From: DAOTZS01 sp034434335
Lineage (GTDB): Bacteria > Chloroflexota > Anaerolineae > CG2-30-64-16
Direction of reading: 5' to 3'
Assembly (NCBI GenBank): GCA_034434335.1
Contig: DAOTZS010000263.1
Location: 1-36,680 of the forward strand
Length of the DNA: 36,680 nt
In this document: positions 7,375 to 15,663 of the stretch, piece by piece
How the letters are laid out: each line of letters opens with the position of its first letter
Numbering within the stretch: position 1 is the stretch's first letter
Made by a program: the position numbers and the translations under genes
The notes under the pieces: model-generated
Told to the model about the DNA's origin: nothing
What the model saw: the letters and a program-made list of their open reading frames with translations, nothing else
The model's database searches: none

Positions 7375-8952
7375 TCACACCATCTCTCCATAGCGCCACG
7401 GGCTGAACTCCGCCTCGCCGGCACCGTACATCTCGCTCCTGGACGGCTGGCCAGAAGCGATCTCGATCACCAGGTTGAGCAGCTCGCCTGCCAGCTCCTC
7501 CAGGCTGGCCCCCTCCAGGCCGCGGCCGGCGTTAAAGTCCATGTCATCGCGCATGTGATCGTACATGGCCGTATTGGAAGCAATCTTGATGACCGGTGCC
7601 GGCTTGAAGCCGACCACAGTGCCGCGGCCTGTGGTGAAGAGCGCCAGGTTGCAGCCCCCCGCCACTTGCCCGGTGACGGAGACCAGATCGTTGCCGGGGG
7701 TGTTCATGAACACCAGCCCGCGGGCTCTGATCTGCTCGGCATAATCGTACACTTCGACCAGGGGTGTATGGCCGGCCTTGGCCACGGCTCCCAGCGCCTT
7801 CTCGACAATATTGGTCAGGCCGCCGGCCTTGTTGCCAGGGGTGGGGTTGTTATCAATAGCCGTGCCCTGCTGTCGTGTATACGCCTCCCACCAGCGGATG
7901 TGGGCCAGCAACCTGGCAGCGACTTCCTGGTTTACTGCCCGGCGGGTGAGCAGGTGTTCGGCACCGTAGATCTCGGGCGTCTCCGCCAGCACCACTGTGC
8001 CCCCTTGCCGTACCACCTGGTCGGCTACCAGCCCTACCAGCGGGTTAGCGGTTACTCCCGACCAGCTATCGCTGCCACCACACTGCAGAGCCAATGTCAG
8101 CCCGGAGATTGGCTGGGGCTGGCGCTGGCAGGCGTTCACCACAGGTAAGAGCCTCTCGATGGCTGCGATACCTGCCTGGATCGTCCTGGCCGTGCCTCCC
8201 AGCTCCTGGATCACCAGCCCTACCGGCACATTCCCTGTCCCGGACGTCAACTGGTAATTCTCTACCAACTCGGAGAGCTGGTTTACCTCGCAGCCCAGGC
8301 CGATCAACACGCATCCGCCCACGTTGGGATGTCGCGCAATGCCAGCCAGAGTACGCTGCAGCCAGGTATACTCTGGCCCGCCTGGCCGGATGCTGCAGCC
8401 GCTGTCGTGGGTGAGGGCAATTACGCCGTCCACATTGGGGCTGCCCGCCAGGCGGTCCGGGCCAAAGTGATGGGCAATGGCGCGCGCTACATGTGCTGCG
8501 CAACTGACCGTGGGAAGGACTACGATGTAGTTGCGCGTGCCCACGCGGCCGTCGGCCCGCAGGTACCCGAGGAAAGTGCGACGGTGGTCTTCGGGCAACG
8601 GCTCGACTGGAGAGATGTCGAAGCCAGAACTCTCCTGAAGCCTGACAGGGGGCAGGGCCAGGTTGTGCGTGTGAACGTGTTCGCCAGGCCGGATAGCACG
8701 GCTGGCAACCCCGATCGTTTCGCCGTAGCGGTATACCGGTTCGCCCGCCTCAATATCCACCAGCGCGATCTTATGTCCTGGGGGGATGGGTTCCTGCACG
8801 GTCAGGCGCGCCGGCGCGCGGCCGGCGGGCTCTCCTGCCAGGATGGTGCCCGGCGACAGCGCGATCTTAGCCAGGGCGATGTTGTCTTTGGGATGCAGAC
8901 ATACCAGGGCACGCCACAACTCGGTCACGCTAGAGATATCACCGATTGACAT
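7375..8952 (-). CDS. UxaA-family dehydratase (altronate/galactarate dehydratase-like)
   Basis: This 525-residue protein has the two-domain layout of altronate and galactarate dehydratases: an N-terminal SAF-like domain (about 1-105, with DNIALAKIAL, GEPVYRYGETIGVA and GEHVHTHNL) and a C-terminal GD_AH domain. Recognisable blocks are GYLRADGRVGTRNYI, LTHDSGCSI, GGCVLIGLGCEVNQ, LALQCGGSDSWSGVTANP and GNKAGGLTNIVEKALGA. Conserved Cys and His residues suggest an iron-dependent sugar-acid dehydratase. Its exact substrate cannot be read from sequence. In a cluster with GH4 enzymes and a sugar importer, a uronate-derived aldonate is plausible, but no uronate isomerase or reductase is nearby. The start is ATG 8952, where similarity begins; the open frame runs to 9186 but that part is repeat-derived. 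No clear SD is visible. Confidence 0.88.
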   Translation of the reverse strand: MSIGDISSVTELWRALVCLHPKDNIALAKIALSPGTILAGEPAGRAPARLTVQEPIPPGHKIALVDIEAGEPVYRYGETIGVASRAIRPGEHVHTHNLALPPVRLQESSGFDISPVEPLPEDHRRTFLGYLRADGRVGTRNYIVVLPTVSCAAHVARAIAHHFGPDRLAGSPNVDGVIALTHDSGCSIRPGGPEYTWLQRTLAGIARHPNVGGCVLIGLGCEVNQLSELVENYQLTSGTGNVPVGLVIQELGGTARTIQAGIAAIERLLPVVNACQRQPQPISGLTLALQCGGSDSWSGVTANPLVGLVADQVVRQGGTVVLAETPEIYGAEHLLTRRAVNQEVAARLLAHIRWWEAYTRQQGTAIDNNPTPGNKAGGLTNIVEKALGAVAKAGHTPLVEVYDYAEQIRARGLVFMNTPGNDLVSVTGQVAGGCNLALFTTGRGTVVGFKPAPVIKIASNTAMYDHMRDDMDFNAGRGLEGASLEELAGELLNLVIEIASGQPSRSEMYGAGEAEFSPWRYGEMV

Positions 8953-8991
8953 AAGGTTATGCCTGTTGCTGAGAGCGTGTCTGAAAAATGC

Positions 8992-9115
8992 TCGTAGTAA
9001 GCCACGAAGCGGAGCGGAGTGGCATCTGAATGGCCCACAATGCCTTCTGGCAGCCCGCAAGTAGTATAAAGTGGCATCTAGACGGCACTCCGCTTCGCTC
9101 TGTGCCTGACTACGA
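8992..9115. repeat. Imperfect inverted repeat between GH4 gene and UxaA-like gene
   Basis: Two 36-base arms (8992-9027 beginning TCGTAGTAAGCC, and 9080-9115 ending CCTGACTACGA) are imperfect reverse complements around about 50 bases. The structure resembles a small MITE. Its right arm contains the TAG stop of the upstream GH4 gene (9110-9112). The TCGTAGTAA end is shared with the hairpin at 11885-11920. Confidence 0.7.
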
Positions 9116-10417
9116 ACGGAATTGGGGCAAGAAGTCGCGCTCCACAGCCAACATCTCCTCCAGAATCGCCTCAGCCTGAGAGACACTGGTGATTACCGGA
9201 TCGAGGAGCAGGGCCTGAAGCGCAGCCTGGCGGTCGCCATGGACAGCAGCCTCAACCAGGCGATCCATGATGGCCACCTGGGTTCGACACATAGCCGCGA
9301 TCGGTTCTGGCAGGGGGCCCACTGGTAGCCCATGGACGCCCCTGGCGTCAACCACGGCTGGCACCTCCACGATGGCCCACTCTGGCAGGTTGGGGATGAG
9401 GCCAGCGTTAGGGACGTTCACGGCCAGCTCGTACTGGTGTGTGTTGCCCAACACCCCAGTGATGATCGGCACGGCCCGCTCGCCAGAGGTTTGTCCCAGC
9501 AACGGGTCCACCGGTTCGGCTCCTGTGGCCCACCGCTCCAATTGCTCCTGGAGCTCTCTGGCGTATTGGTCGGCAGCCGCGAAGTCGTATCCTTCCAGGC
9601 CACAATACTCCCAGGCATACGCCAGGTATTCTCCCACATGGTCATCAGAGGGGAGGGGCCAGTAGCCAAACGCGTCCATCAGGTAATGGCAGAGCTGGAT
9701 GCCAAACCGGTAGCCGTTCATGGTGGCCTCTTTCGGCCTGCGCTCGGCCATGGCGCGCTTGAAAGCGGGGTAGAGGTCCTCGCCAGTAGACTTGCGTCGC
9801 AGGTCAAGGACCCAATTGAAGTGGTTCAGGCCGGCCGCCTTGGGGTCTATCTCGTCGGCGGGCAGTCCCAGGACCTGGCCGATGGCATGTTGGGCCATGC
9901 CGATGCCATGGCAGAGGCCAACGAAGTGCAGGTTGGTATAGCGGCTGGCGGCCAGGCAGATGCGGCCCTCAGGGTTGGTAAAGTTGAGGACCAGGGCATC
10001 CGGGCACAGGTCTTCAATATCGCGGCAGATCTCCAGCACAAGGGGGATGTTGCGCAGGGCGTGAAACAGGCCTCCAGGCCCGCCATTCTCACCCAACACC
10101 TGTTTGACGCCGTGTTTGAGGGGGATTTGGAAATCGAGGCGCCACAGCTCATTGCGCCGCACCGCCACGGAGATGAGCACGAACTGCGCGCCCGAGAGCA
10201 CCTCACGCCGGTCGGCAGTGGCGCTCAGCCTGAAGGGCCGGCCGGTAGCGTCGTTCAGGCGTTTGGCCACCTCCAGCATCCGCTGTAACTTTTGGTGGTT
10301 GATGTCCACCAGGGCTACCTCAGCCCCAGGCATGAGCTCCCGCGCGGCGAAGAGGTCGCTCAACATGCCGGTGCCGAAGCTGACACTGCCGGCGCCGATC
10401 AAGACGATTTTGGTCAT
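9110..10417 (-). CDS. Family 4 glycoside hydrolase (alpha-galactosidase/alpha-glycuronidase type), first paralogue
   Basis: This 435-residue GH4 enzyme belongs to a family that cleaves glycosides by an oxidation-elimination mechanism needing NAD+ and a divalent metal. The N-terminal Rossmann motif is VLIGAGSVSFG (5-15), the NAD-site block is ENGGPGGLFHALRNIP (110-125), and NFTNPEGRI follows at about 145-153. The metal-site tetrad is C169-H170-G171-I172, with a second metal ligand at H199 in LNHFNW. Known GH4 subgroups are told apart by that tetrad. CHGx is closest to the alpha-glucuronidase type as remembered, while alpha-galactosidases usually have CHSx, so specificity is open. The ATG overlaps the stop of the preceding GH4 gene (ATGA at 10414-10417), implying translational coupling and a shared pathway. 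Confidence 0.93.
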   Translation of the reverse strand: MTKIVLIGAGSVSFGTGMLSDLFAARELMPGAEVALVDINHQKLQRMLEVAKRLNDATGRPFRLSATADRREVLSGAQFVLISVAVRRNELWRLDFQIPLKHGVKQVLGENGGPGGLFHALRNIPLVLEICRDIEDLCPDALVLNFTNPEGRICLAASRYTNLHFVGLCHGIGMAQHAIGQVLGLPADEIDPKAAGLNHFNWVLDLRRKSTGEDLYPAFKRAMAERRPKEATMNGYRFGIQLCHYLMDAFGYWPLPSDDHVGEYLAYAWEYCGLEGYDFAAADQYARELQEQLERWATGAEPVDPLLGQTSGERAVPIITGVLGNTHQYELAVNVPNAGLIPNLPEWAIVEVPAVVDARGVHGLPVGPLPEPIAAMCRTQVAIMDRLVEAAVHGDRQAALQALLLDPVITSVSQAEAILEEMLAVERDFLPQFRS

Positions 10418-11817
10418 CCGTGTGCTCTCCCATGGAATTGCGGCAGGTAGGGCCGATAGGTCTCCAGATAGTCATCCAGAATCTGTTCAGCTACATCCAG
10501 ATCGCGGATCACGGGATCCAGTAACAGGCATTGCAGCGCAGCCTGGCGGTCACCGTGCACGGCCGCGTCCACGCACAGGCGTACCACGGCCAGCTCGCGG
10601 CGACACAGCTCAGCTACTGGCTCGGGCAGAGGGCCCACCCCCAGGCCAAAGATGCCCGCGCCGCTGATGACCCCAGGGACCTCCACGATAGCTCCCTCGG
10701 GCAGGTTGCTGATATACCCTCGATTGGGCAGGTTCAGTGCCAGGTGATAGTGGTTGCCGGCCTTGCTGATATTCTCAATCACCTCTACTACTCCTTCGCC
10801 GTCGAGCTCTCGCAGGTGCTCGATGGGCGCGCGGCCGTCGGCCAGCGCGGCAATCTCCTCATGGGTCTGATGGCGCAGGCGGTCCATGCGGGCCCAGTCG
10901 TAGAGGCTGAGCTCGTATTTCTCCCAGGGCCGGGTGAGGGGGTCGCTTACCCAGGGCAGGTATTCGCACAGGTGTTCATCGCCGGGGATAGGGAACACGC
11001 CAAAGGCGCGATAGACGCGGCGGGTGAGGGGCTCGAAGGCCGGGTCAAAGGCGGCCCACCGTTCGGCAAACACAGGGTAGAGATCCGCGCCGGTGCGACG
11101 GTCTCGCAGGTCAAGCATCCAGGTGAAGTGGTTCAGGCCGGCGGCCTTGATGTCCACCTTTTCCACCGCCTGCCGCGCCAGGAGCCCCAGGCGCGGCCAC
11201 AAGTCGGGATCAGCGTGGGTGCTGATGACCCCCTCCGGCACCTGAATGCCTAGCAGGTCGGCCAGCACATAGCCAACCATGCCATAGCCGGCGTAGATCT
11301 GGTGGCAGAGGCCCACAACCTTGATCCGACTGTAGCGGGCAATGGCATCGCAGATGCGCACCATGGGGTTGGTGAAGTTGATGAACCAGGCATTGGGGCA
11401 GGCCTGCTCCATGGTGTGGGCTATCTCCAACACCGGGCCGATGTTGCGCGCGGCGTGGGCGAAGCCCCCCGGCCCGCCATTTTCGGCATAGGGTTGGCGC
11501 ACCCCGTACTTGAGGGTGATCTCATAGTCCTGTTTCCAGAGCGCTTCGCGAGGCGGCACCTCGATAGCCGAGACAACGAAGTGGGCTCCTTCGAGCGCAT
11601 CCTGGTGCCGGGTATGGCTGGAGATGGTCATCTCTGCGGCCCAGGCGCGGTTGAGGCGCTGAGCCAGCCTGGTCATGAGATCGAGCGCTGTGGCATTGCG
11701 GTCCACCAGCGCGATATGGCTGCCGCGCAGGCATTCGCTGCGCAACAGAGCGGAGAGGGTTTTGAGGCCGAAGCTGGCGCTCCCCGCACCGATAACCACG
11801 ATTTTGACTGTTGACAT
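10414..11817 (-). CDS. Family 4 glycoside hydrolase, second paralogue with insertion
   Basis: This 467-residue GH4 enzyme sits upstream of and overlaps the first one. Landmarks are IVVIGAGSASFG (6-17), ENGGPGGFAHAARNIG, FINFTNPMVRI, the metal tetrad C171-H172-Q173-I174, and H230 in LNHFTWMLDLRDR. Between the tetrad and this His there are about 29 more residues than in its neighbour (including STHADPDLWPRL). CHQI is not one of the GH4 signature tetrads I recall, so the substrate may be unusual. The start is ATG 11817, supported by AAGGAG eight bases upstream; an earlier in-frame Met at 11874 would precede the Rossmann motif by an unlikely tail. It is very probably cytoplasmic, acting on glycosides delivered by the adjacent ABC importer. 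Confidence 0.93.
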   Translation of the reverse strand: MSTVKIVVIGAGSASFGLKTLSALLRSECLRGSHIALVDRNATALDLMTRLAQRLNRAWAAEMTISSHTRHQDALEGAHFVVSAIEVPPREALWKQDYEITLKYGVRQPYAENGGPGGFAHAARNIGPVLEIAHTMEQACPNAWFINFTNPMVRICDAIARYSRIKVVGLCHQIYAGYGMVGYVLADLLGIQVPEGVISTHADPDLWPRLGLLARQAVEKVDIKAAGLNHFTWMLDLRDRRTGADLYPVFAERWAAFDPAFEPLTRRVYRAFGVFPIPGDEHLCEYLPWVSDPLTRPWEKYELSLYDWARMDRLRHQTHEEIAALADGRAPIEHLRELDGEGVVEVIENISKAGNHYHLALNLPNRGYISNLPEGAIVEVPGVISGAGIFGLGVGPLPEPVAELCRRELAVVRLCVDAAVHGDRQAALQCLLLDPVIRDLDVAEQILDDYLETYRPYLPQFHGRAHG

Positions 11818-11884
11818 GGCAAGGGCTCCTTCTCTGATAGCAGTTTTGAGACGATTATTTCGTCTGCCATACACTGGCGATTTT

Positions 11885-11920
11885 GCTTCGTAGTAACGAC
11901 TTTAGTCGTTACTACGAAGC
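11885..11920. repeat. Perfect 16-bp hairpin (TAGTAACGAC palindrome)
   Basis: The arms 11885-11900 (GCTTCGTAGTAACGAC) and 11905-11920 are perfect reverse complements around the loop TTTA. It lies in the 181-base gap between the second permease gene and the GH4 pair, so it may stabilise or separate parts of the operon transcript. No U-tract follows on either strand. Similar TCGTAGTAA ends occur at 8992, suggesting one repeat family. Confidence 0.85.
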
Positions 11921-11998
11921 CATATCCTGTGTCTCTCAGGTTGCCAAGCCCAAGATATGGGTGTCTCCCGAATTCGCCAGAGCCGGGTCGTCTATTGA

Positions 11999-12949
11999 TT
12001 ATGTGCCGGCAAGCGCTCCGCCGGTGATGCCCCGGATGAACTGGCGCTGGAACAGGAAGTAGATGACGATCGTGGGCAAGGCTACCATAGTTGCCCCAGC
12101 CGATACCAGCGGCACATTGGTAGCATACCTGCCCTGGAAGAATGCCAGGCCCAGGGGCAGGGTGCGCAACTCCTCGCTGGAGACCAGAACCAACGCCAGG
12201 AGGAAGTCGTTCCAGGTCCACACGAAGAGCAGCACCACAAGGGTCAGCACAGCCGGCCGCACGACCGGCAACATCACCCGCCACAAGGCATTCCAACTGT
12301 TGCAGCCATCCACCTTAGCTGCGTCGGCCAGATCGCGTGGCAAATCGGCGAAAGCCCCTCGCATCCAGAACGTGCCAAAGCAGACGCTCATCCCCACCTG
12401 GGGCAAAATTAGCGCCCAGTAGGTGTCTACCAACCCCAGTCGCTTCAAGTTATGATAGAGGGGGATGATGAACGCCTCCTGAGGTGCCATGATCCCCAGC
12501 AGGAAGAGCAGAAAGAGAGGTCCGCTCAAGGGAAAGCGCATACGGCCGAAGGCATATCCTGACAGCAGCGACAATAAGGTGGAGGCGCTTACCACCGCTA
12601 CTACGACCACCAGGCTGCTACGGAAGTAGTAAGCAAAGCGCGCCTGGGTCCAGGCCTGGACGAAGTTGCCCCAACGCCAGGTCTCCGGTAGCCTGAATAC
12701 CCCCTGGGCGATCTCGCTACTGCTCTTGAGGGCAGTCAGTGCCACGATCAGGAAAGGGGTGACAGCCAGCAGCAGAAAGACGACCAGTACCAGGTAAGTC
12801 GGTGCGGCCCGGACCCAGCGCCGCGCCTCACTCCTCAGGCGCGACCAGAAGGCATATCCTGCCAACGGGCGTCGCTGCAGGGCGCTGGCACCATGGGTGG
12901 AGGTGGCGAGCGAATTGACCGGATCGTCGCGTCCTGAATGCAGCTTCAT
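11999..12949 (-). CDS. Carbohydrate ABC transporter permease (MalG/UgpE type, CUT1)
   Basis: This 316-residue inner-membrane permease has about 48 polar N-terminal residues, a first helix at about 50-75 (APTYLVLVVFLLLAVTPFLIVALTALK), and five more helices. The cytoplasmic EAA loop reads LPRDLADAAKVDGCNSWNALWRVMLPVVRP, the contact site for the ATPase. This is the second half-channel of a CUT1-type sugar importer, paired with the next gene upstream. The ATG at 12949 lies two bases after the preceding stop, with GGAG upstream, so the pair is translationally coupled. The open frame extends to 13087, but only inside the neighbouring gene. No ATPase gene is in the operon, so a shared MsmK/UgpC-type ATPase elsewhere is presumed. 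Confidence 0.95.
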   Translation of the reverse strand: MKLHSGRDDPVNSLATSTHGASALQRRPLAGYAFWSRLRSEARRWVRAAPTYLVLVVFLLLAVTPFLIVALTALKSSSEIAQGVFRLPETWRWGNFVQAWTQARFAYYFRSSLVVVVAVVSASTLLSLLSGYAFGRMRFPLSGPLFLLFLLGIMAPQEAFIIPLYHNLKRLGLVDTYWALILPQVGMSVCFGTFWMRGAFADLPRDLADAAKVDGCNSWNALWRVMLPVVRPAVLTLVVLLFVWTWNDFLLALVLVSSEELRTLPLGLAFFQGRYATNVPLVSAGATMVALPTIVIYFLFQRQFIRGITGGALAGT

Positions 12950-12951
12950 AC

Positions 12952-13875
12952 TCAGCTCTCCGAGGTGGCTCGCAGGCGGATCGAAAGGACAGCGTAGGAA
13001 ACCAGCATGATGATAACCGTCAACACGACAGCGATAGCGGCTGCGTACCCTACCCGGTTGATCTGAAAAGCATTGCGATAGAGCCACAAGCTGGCCACCA
13101 TGGTCTGGTTCCCCGGGCCTCCCCGGGTAGTGACGAAGACCAGGTCAAAGATGCGCAGAGCGCTGATCAGGGTGGTCACCAGGGCGACGGAGATCTCGCT
13201 GCGCAGGCCGGGTAGTGTGACATGTCGGAACTGCTGAAACTCGTCGGCACCGTCAATTTTGGCAGCATCATAGAGCGCCTCATCAATCCGCTGTACGCCA
13301 GCCACGAAGAGCACCAGGCAGAAGCCGTACTGGACCCAGGTGCCCACCACGCCAACTGCCGGCAGGGCCAGGGTGAAGTCACCCAGCCACGGCCGTGCCC
13401 ACGCGGCCAGCCCCAGGGCCTTGAGAAGCTGATTGAGCGGGCCGAAGGCGGGGTTGTAGATCCAGCGCCACACCACACCCACTACTACCATTGACATGAC
13501 GTAGGGAATGAACAGCCCGGCCCGGAAAAAGCTCAGCCCGCGTATCTCTCGCCGGGTCAGCATGGCCGTCAGGAAGAGGGCCAGAAGGATCGGGAAGGCA
13601 GTATAGAAGGCGATGAACAGGAAGTTATTGCGCAGTGCAATATGCAGGACCTGGTCGCCAAGCAATCCCAGATAGTTAGCGAGGCCAGCAAACACCGGTT
13701 GGCTGAAGCCGTCCCATTCGTAGAAACTATAGCGGACCGTATCGAGGATAGGCCACAGCACAAAGCCGGCGTAGATGAGCAGGGCAGGAAGGATATAAAG
13801 ATAGGCCACCCACGGCCGGTATCCCGGCTCGTAGCTTTTCCGGTGGGCGTGAGGGGCGCGCGCCAAGCGACTCAT
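12952..13875 (-). CDS. Carbohydrate ABC transporter permease (MalF/UgpA type, CUT1)
   Basis: This 307-residue permease has six predicted membrane helices. The first is WVAYLYILPALLIYAGFVLWP (about 22-42), preceded by a basic tail. The EAA loop is DEALYDAAKIDGADEFQQFRHVTLPGLR, typical of MalF/UgpA. It forms the sugar channel with the downstream MalG-like protein. The ATG at 13875 directly abuts AGGAGG with no spacer. A TTG three codons downstream would have nine bases of spacing, so the true start may be that TTG; either choice changes only three residues. It follows the binding-protein gene after a 113-base gap that contains a strong stem-loop. Confidence 0.94.
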   Translation of the reverse strand: MSRLARAPHAHRKSYEPGYRPWVAYLYILPALLIYAGFVLWPILDTVRYSFYEWDGFSQPVFAGLANYLGLLGDQVLHIALRNNFLFIAFYTAFPILLALFLTAMLTRREIRGLSFFRAGLFIPYVMSMVVVGVVWRWIYNPAFGPLNQLLKALGLAAWARPWLGDFTLALPAVGVVGTWVQYGFCLVLFVAGVQRIDEALYDAAKIDGADEFQQFRHVTLPGLRSEISVALVTTLISALRIFDLVFVTTRGGPGNQTMVASLWLYRNAFQINRVGYAAAIAVVLTVIIMLVSYAVLSIRLRATSES

Positions 13876-13933
13876 CCTCCTGAGGAAGGTTCACTCCATC
13901 CTCTGAAAGGGCAAATTACCCGGCTGGGCATGG

Positions 13934-13982
13934 TGGGCAGGGCAGCACCCTGCTTACAAGCCAGATGCGGCTGCCCTGCCCA
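13934..13982 (-). promoter_or_regulatory. Intra-operon stem-loop after the binding-protein gene
   Basis: Perfect 13-bp arms (TGGGCAGGGCAGC at 13934-13946 and its complement at 13970-13982) flank a 23-base loop. They begin seven bases after the stop of the solute-binding protein. There is no U-tract. Such structures commonly protect the upstream mRNA or cause partial termination, giving more binding protein than permease. That role is inferred from position. Confidence 0.7.
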
Positions 13983-13988
13983 ACAGCT

Positions 13989-15365
13989 CTACTGGCCTTT
14001 CTCTTGTAGGAAGGCGCGATGATCTGCCTCGAGCTTCTCGACAAACTGTTCAGGTGTGATCTGTTTGGCCATCAACTCCTGCAGGGCAGCAGTGATAGTA
14101 TCGTAGAAGGTGGGCGATGCCCAGTCCAGATAGTGTCCAACGGCATCGGTGCTGTTCATCCGGTTCCAGGCAATTACCAGGTCAGCGAAGAGAGTGCCCT
14201 GCTGAAGTTTTGCTGTGTCCACTGGCGCCACAGGCACTGTGCTGGATTCAATCCACGCCTGGGCAGCCCTGTCAGACATCATCCAGTCAATGTACTCGGC
14301 GGCCAGATCGATATTCGGCGAAGTAGCGCGGATCCCGTAAGCGGTGGAGGTGCCGCCGATAGACATCTTATAGGCACCTTCGCTGGCCGGAGGCACCAGG
14401 AAGAAGCCAATCTTGTCACCGTTGGGGCCTGCCTGGAAGGTGCTGCTCATCCAGCTGCCGGTCAGCATCATCACCCCCTGGCCGTTGCTGAAGAGCGCAC
14501 CCGAGTCATCGTAGCCGATCCCCTCGAAGCCAGGGGTGAAGTACCCTTTCTCCACCCACTCTACCAGCTTACGCGCACTCTCGATCTGCTCTGGGGTATC
14601 CCAGGTGGCACCCTTGCCCCAGCCGTAGATCAGGTCATCAAGGTAACTGCGGTCCTGGATCTTGGTGTTGAGGATTTCACCGTAGATGTGGATGGCCGGC
14701 CAGCCATCCAGGTTGCCAAAGGTAATCGGGATATAACCGGCGGCCTTGACCTTCTCCAGGAGCGCTTCAAACTCGGCAAAGGTCTTGGGAATATTCAGGC
14801 CCAGTTCCTGGAAGATATCTTTGCGATAGTAGACACCGACCAACTCGGCGACAGGCGGTACACCGTACAGATTGCCTTCGCCAAATGACTTACCATCGGC
14901 GGTGAAGCTGTTGCGTGCCACAATGCCAGGCGAGATCTTCTTGGACCAGCCGTACTTCTCCGCGTAAGGGGTCAGGTTTACCAGCAATCCGCCCTGGACC
15001 ATGGCACCCATATCCGACCATCCCTGGTTGATCTGGGCAACATCAGGGCCATCAGGGCTGCTGAAGGCCAGTTTAGCAGTTGCCTTCAGGTCGTCAAACG
15101 ACTTGACGACCCGGTTGATAGTGACCCCTGGGTGAGCGGCTTCGAACTCGGCGTGCAGCGCCTCGATCACCTTACTCTCCTCCTCGCGCGCCCAGATGTC
15201 CCACACGGTCAGGGTTACAGCGCCGGCTGGGGCGGGGGGTGCAGGAGAAGCCTCAGCCGGGGTCTGAGGTTGTGATACCGCGGTAGGGGCCGCTGGTGGG
15301 ACGCAAGCAGCCAGGCCAGCTGAAAGCATGATGACGATGAGCAGGGTATACAGACGTGCAAACAT
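13989..15365 (-). CDS. Sugar ABC transporter solute-binding lipoprotein (family 1)
   Basis: This 458-residue lipoprotein captures sugar outside the cell for the two permeases encoded downstream. It has a signal peptide MFARLYTLLIVIMLSAG with lipobox LAAC (Cys 21), then a Pro/Ala/Thr-rich tether to about residue 50. The mature fold starts at VTLTVWDIWAREEESKVIEAL, typical of the family 1/MalE-like binding proteins, and includes FEAAHPGVTINRV, YRKDIFQELGLNIPKTFAEFEALL and GQGVMMLTGSWM. The start is ATG 15365, with AAGGAGG eight bases upstream; the frame extends to 15407 without support. It is the first gene of the operon and is likely the most strongly expressed. The ligand is unknown, but the downstream enzymes point to a galactoside or related uronic glycoside. 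Confidence 0.96.
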   Translation of the reverse strand: MFARLYTLLIVIMLSAGLAACVPPAAPTAVSQPQTPAEASPAPPAPAGAVTLTVWDIWAREEESKVIEALHAEFEAAHPGVTINRVVKSFDDLKATAKLAFSSPDGPDVAQINQGWSDMGAMVQGGLLVNLTPYAEKYGWSKKISPGIVARNSFTADGKSFGEGNLYGVPPVAELVGVYYRKDIFQELGLNIPKTFAEFEALLEKVKAAGYIPITFGNLDGWPAIHIYGEILNTKIQDRSYLDDLIYGWGKGATWDTPEQIESARKLVEWVEKGYFTPGFEGIGYDDSGALFSNGQGVMMLTGSWMSSTFQAGPNGDKIGFFLVPPASEGAYKMSIGGTSTAYGIRATSPNIDLAAEYIDWMMSDRAAQAWIESSTVPVAPVDTAKLQQGTLFADLVIAWNRMNSTDAVGHYLDWASPTFYDTITAALQELMAKQITPEQFVEKLEADHRAFLQEKGQ

Positions 15366-15410
15366 GGGAAATGCCTCCTTAGTACAGTGTGCTAACTTGC
15401 TGCCCACATG

Positions 15411-15429
15411 ATTGGATCAGGAATCCAAT
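15411..15429. promoter_or_regulatory. Candidate operator palindrome upstream of the sugar operon
   Basis: ATTGGAT and ATCCAAT are perfect 7-bp inverted arms separated by CAGGA. The site is 46 bases upstream of the binding-protein start and downstream of the predicted promoter, where a repressor could block transcription. No matching palindrome was found near the LacI gene, so its regulator is unknown. Confidence 0.45.
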
Positions 15430-15479
15430 AGCACCTTGGGGTGAAGCAGGGTTTCCGGGCTGCTGGCAGTATCGCATAC

Positions 15480-15508
15480 AGAGTACCACAGGGTTGCATA
15501 TTTATCAA
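15480..15508 (-). promoter_or_regulatory. Predicted promoter of the sugar transport/GH4/gal operon
   Basis: On the minus strand, TTGATA (15503-15508) and TACTCT (15480-15485) are separated by 17 bases. The -35 is near consensus and the -10 is weak. It would give a leader of roughly 105 bases that includes the palindrome at 15411-15429. Confidence 0.4.
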
Positions 15509-15590
15509 CTGGCGTGGGGTGTAGCGTGCGCAGCGACAGCCCGAGGAGTACAACAGATGCCTTCTGACCACCTCCTGAAGTAACCCGCCT

Positions 15591-15620
15591 TTGCTTTAAT
15601 AGGGTTATCTGCAGTATAAT
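15591..15620 (+). promoter_or_regulatory. Predicted promoter of the metallo-beta-lactamase-fold gene
   Basis: A perfect TATAAT at 15615-15620 has TTGCTT at 15591-15596, an 18-base spacer. The gene starts 44 bases downstream at GTG 15664. The site lies in the 298-base divergent gap shared with the sugar operon. Confidence 0.5.
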
Positions 15621-15663
15621 CTGAGCCAGCTCCTATCTCACCTATGCTAATGGAGGTTGCTGC

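Noticed and set aside
8953..9186. Upstream extension of the dehydratase gene
   Set aside because: The extra residues come from the inverted repeat at 8992-9115 and from the GH4 3' end, and do not resemble the SAF domain start.
9332..10288. 318-codon plus-strand frame opposite the first GH4 gene
   Set aside because: Antisense shadow of a gene with full family motifs.
14019..14888. 289-codon plus-strand frame opposite the sugar-binding lipoprotein
   Set aside because: Antisense shadow; no signal or domain, and the minus-strand protein is fully accounted for.
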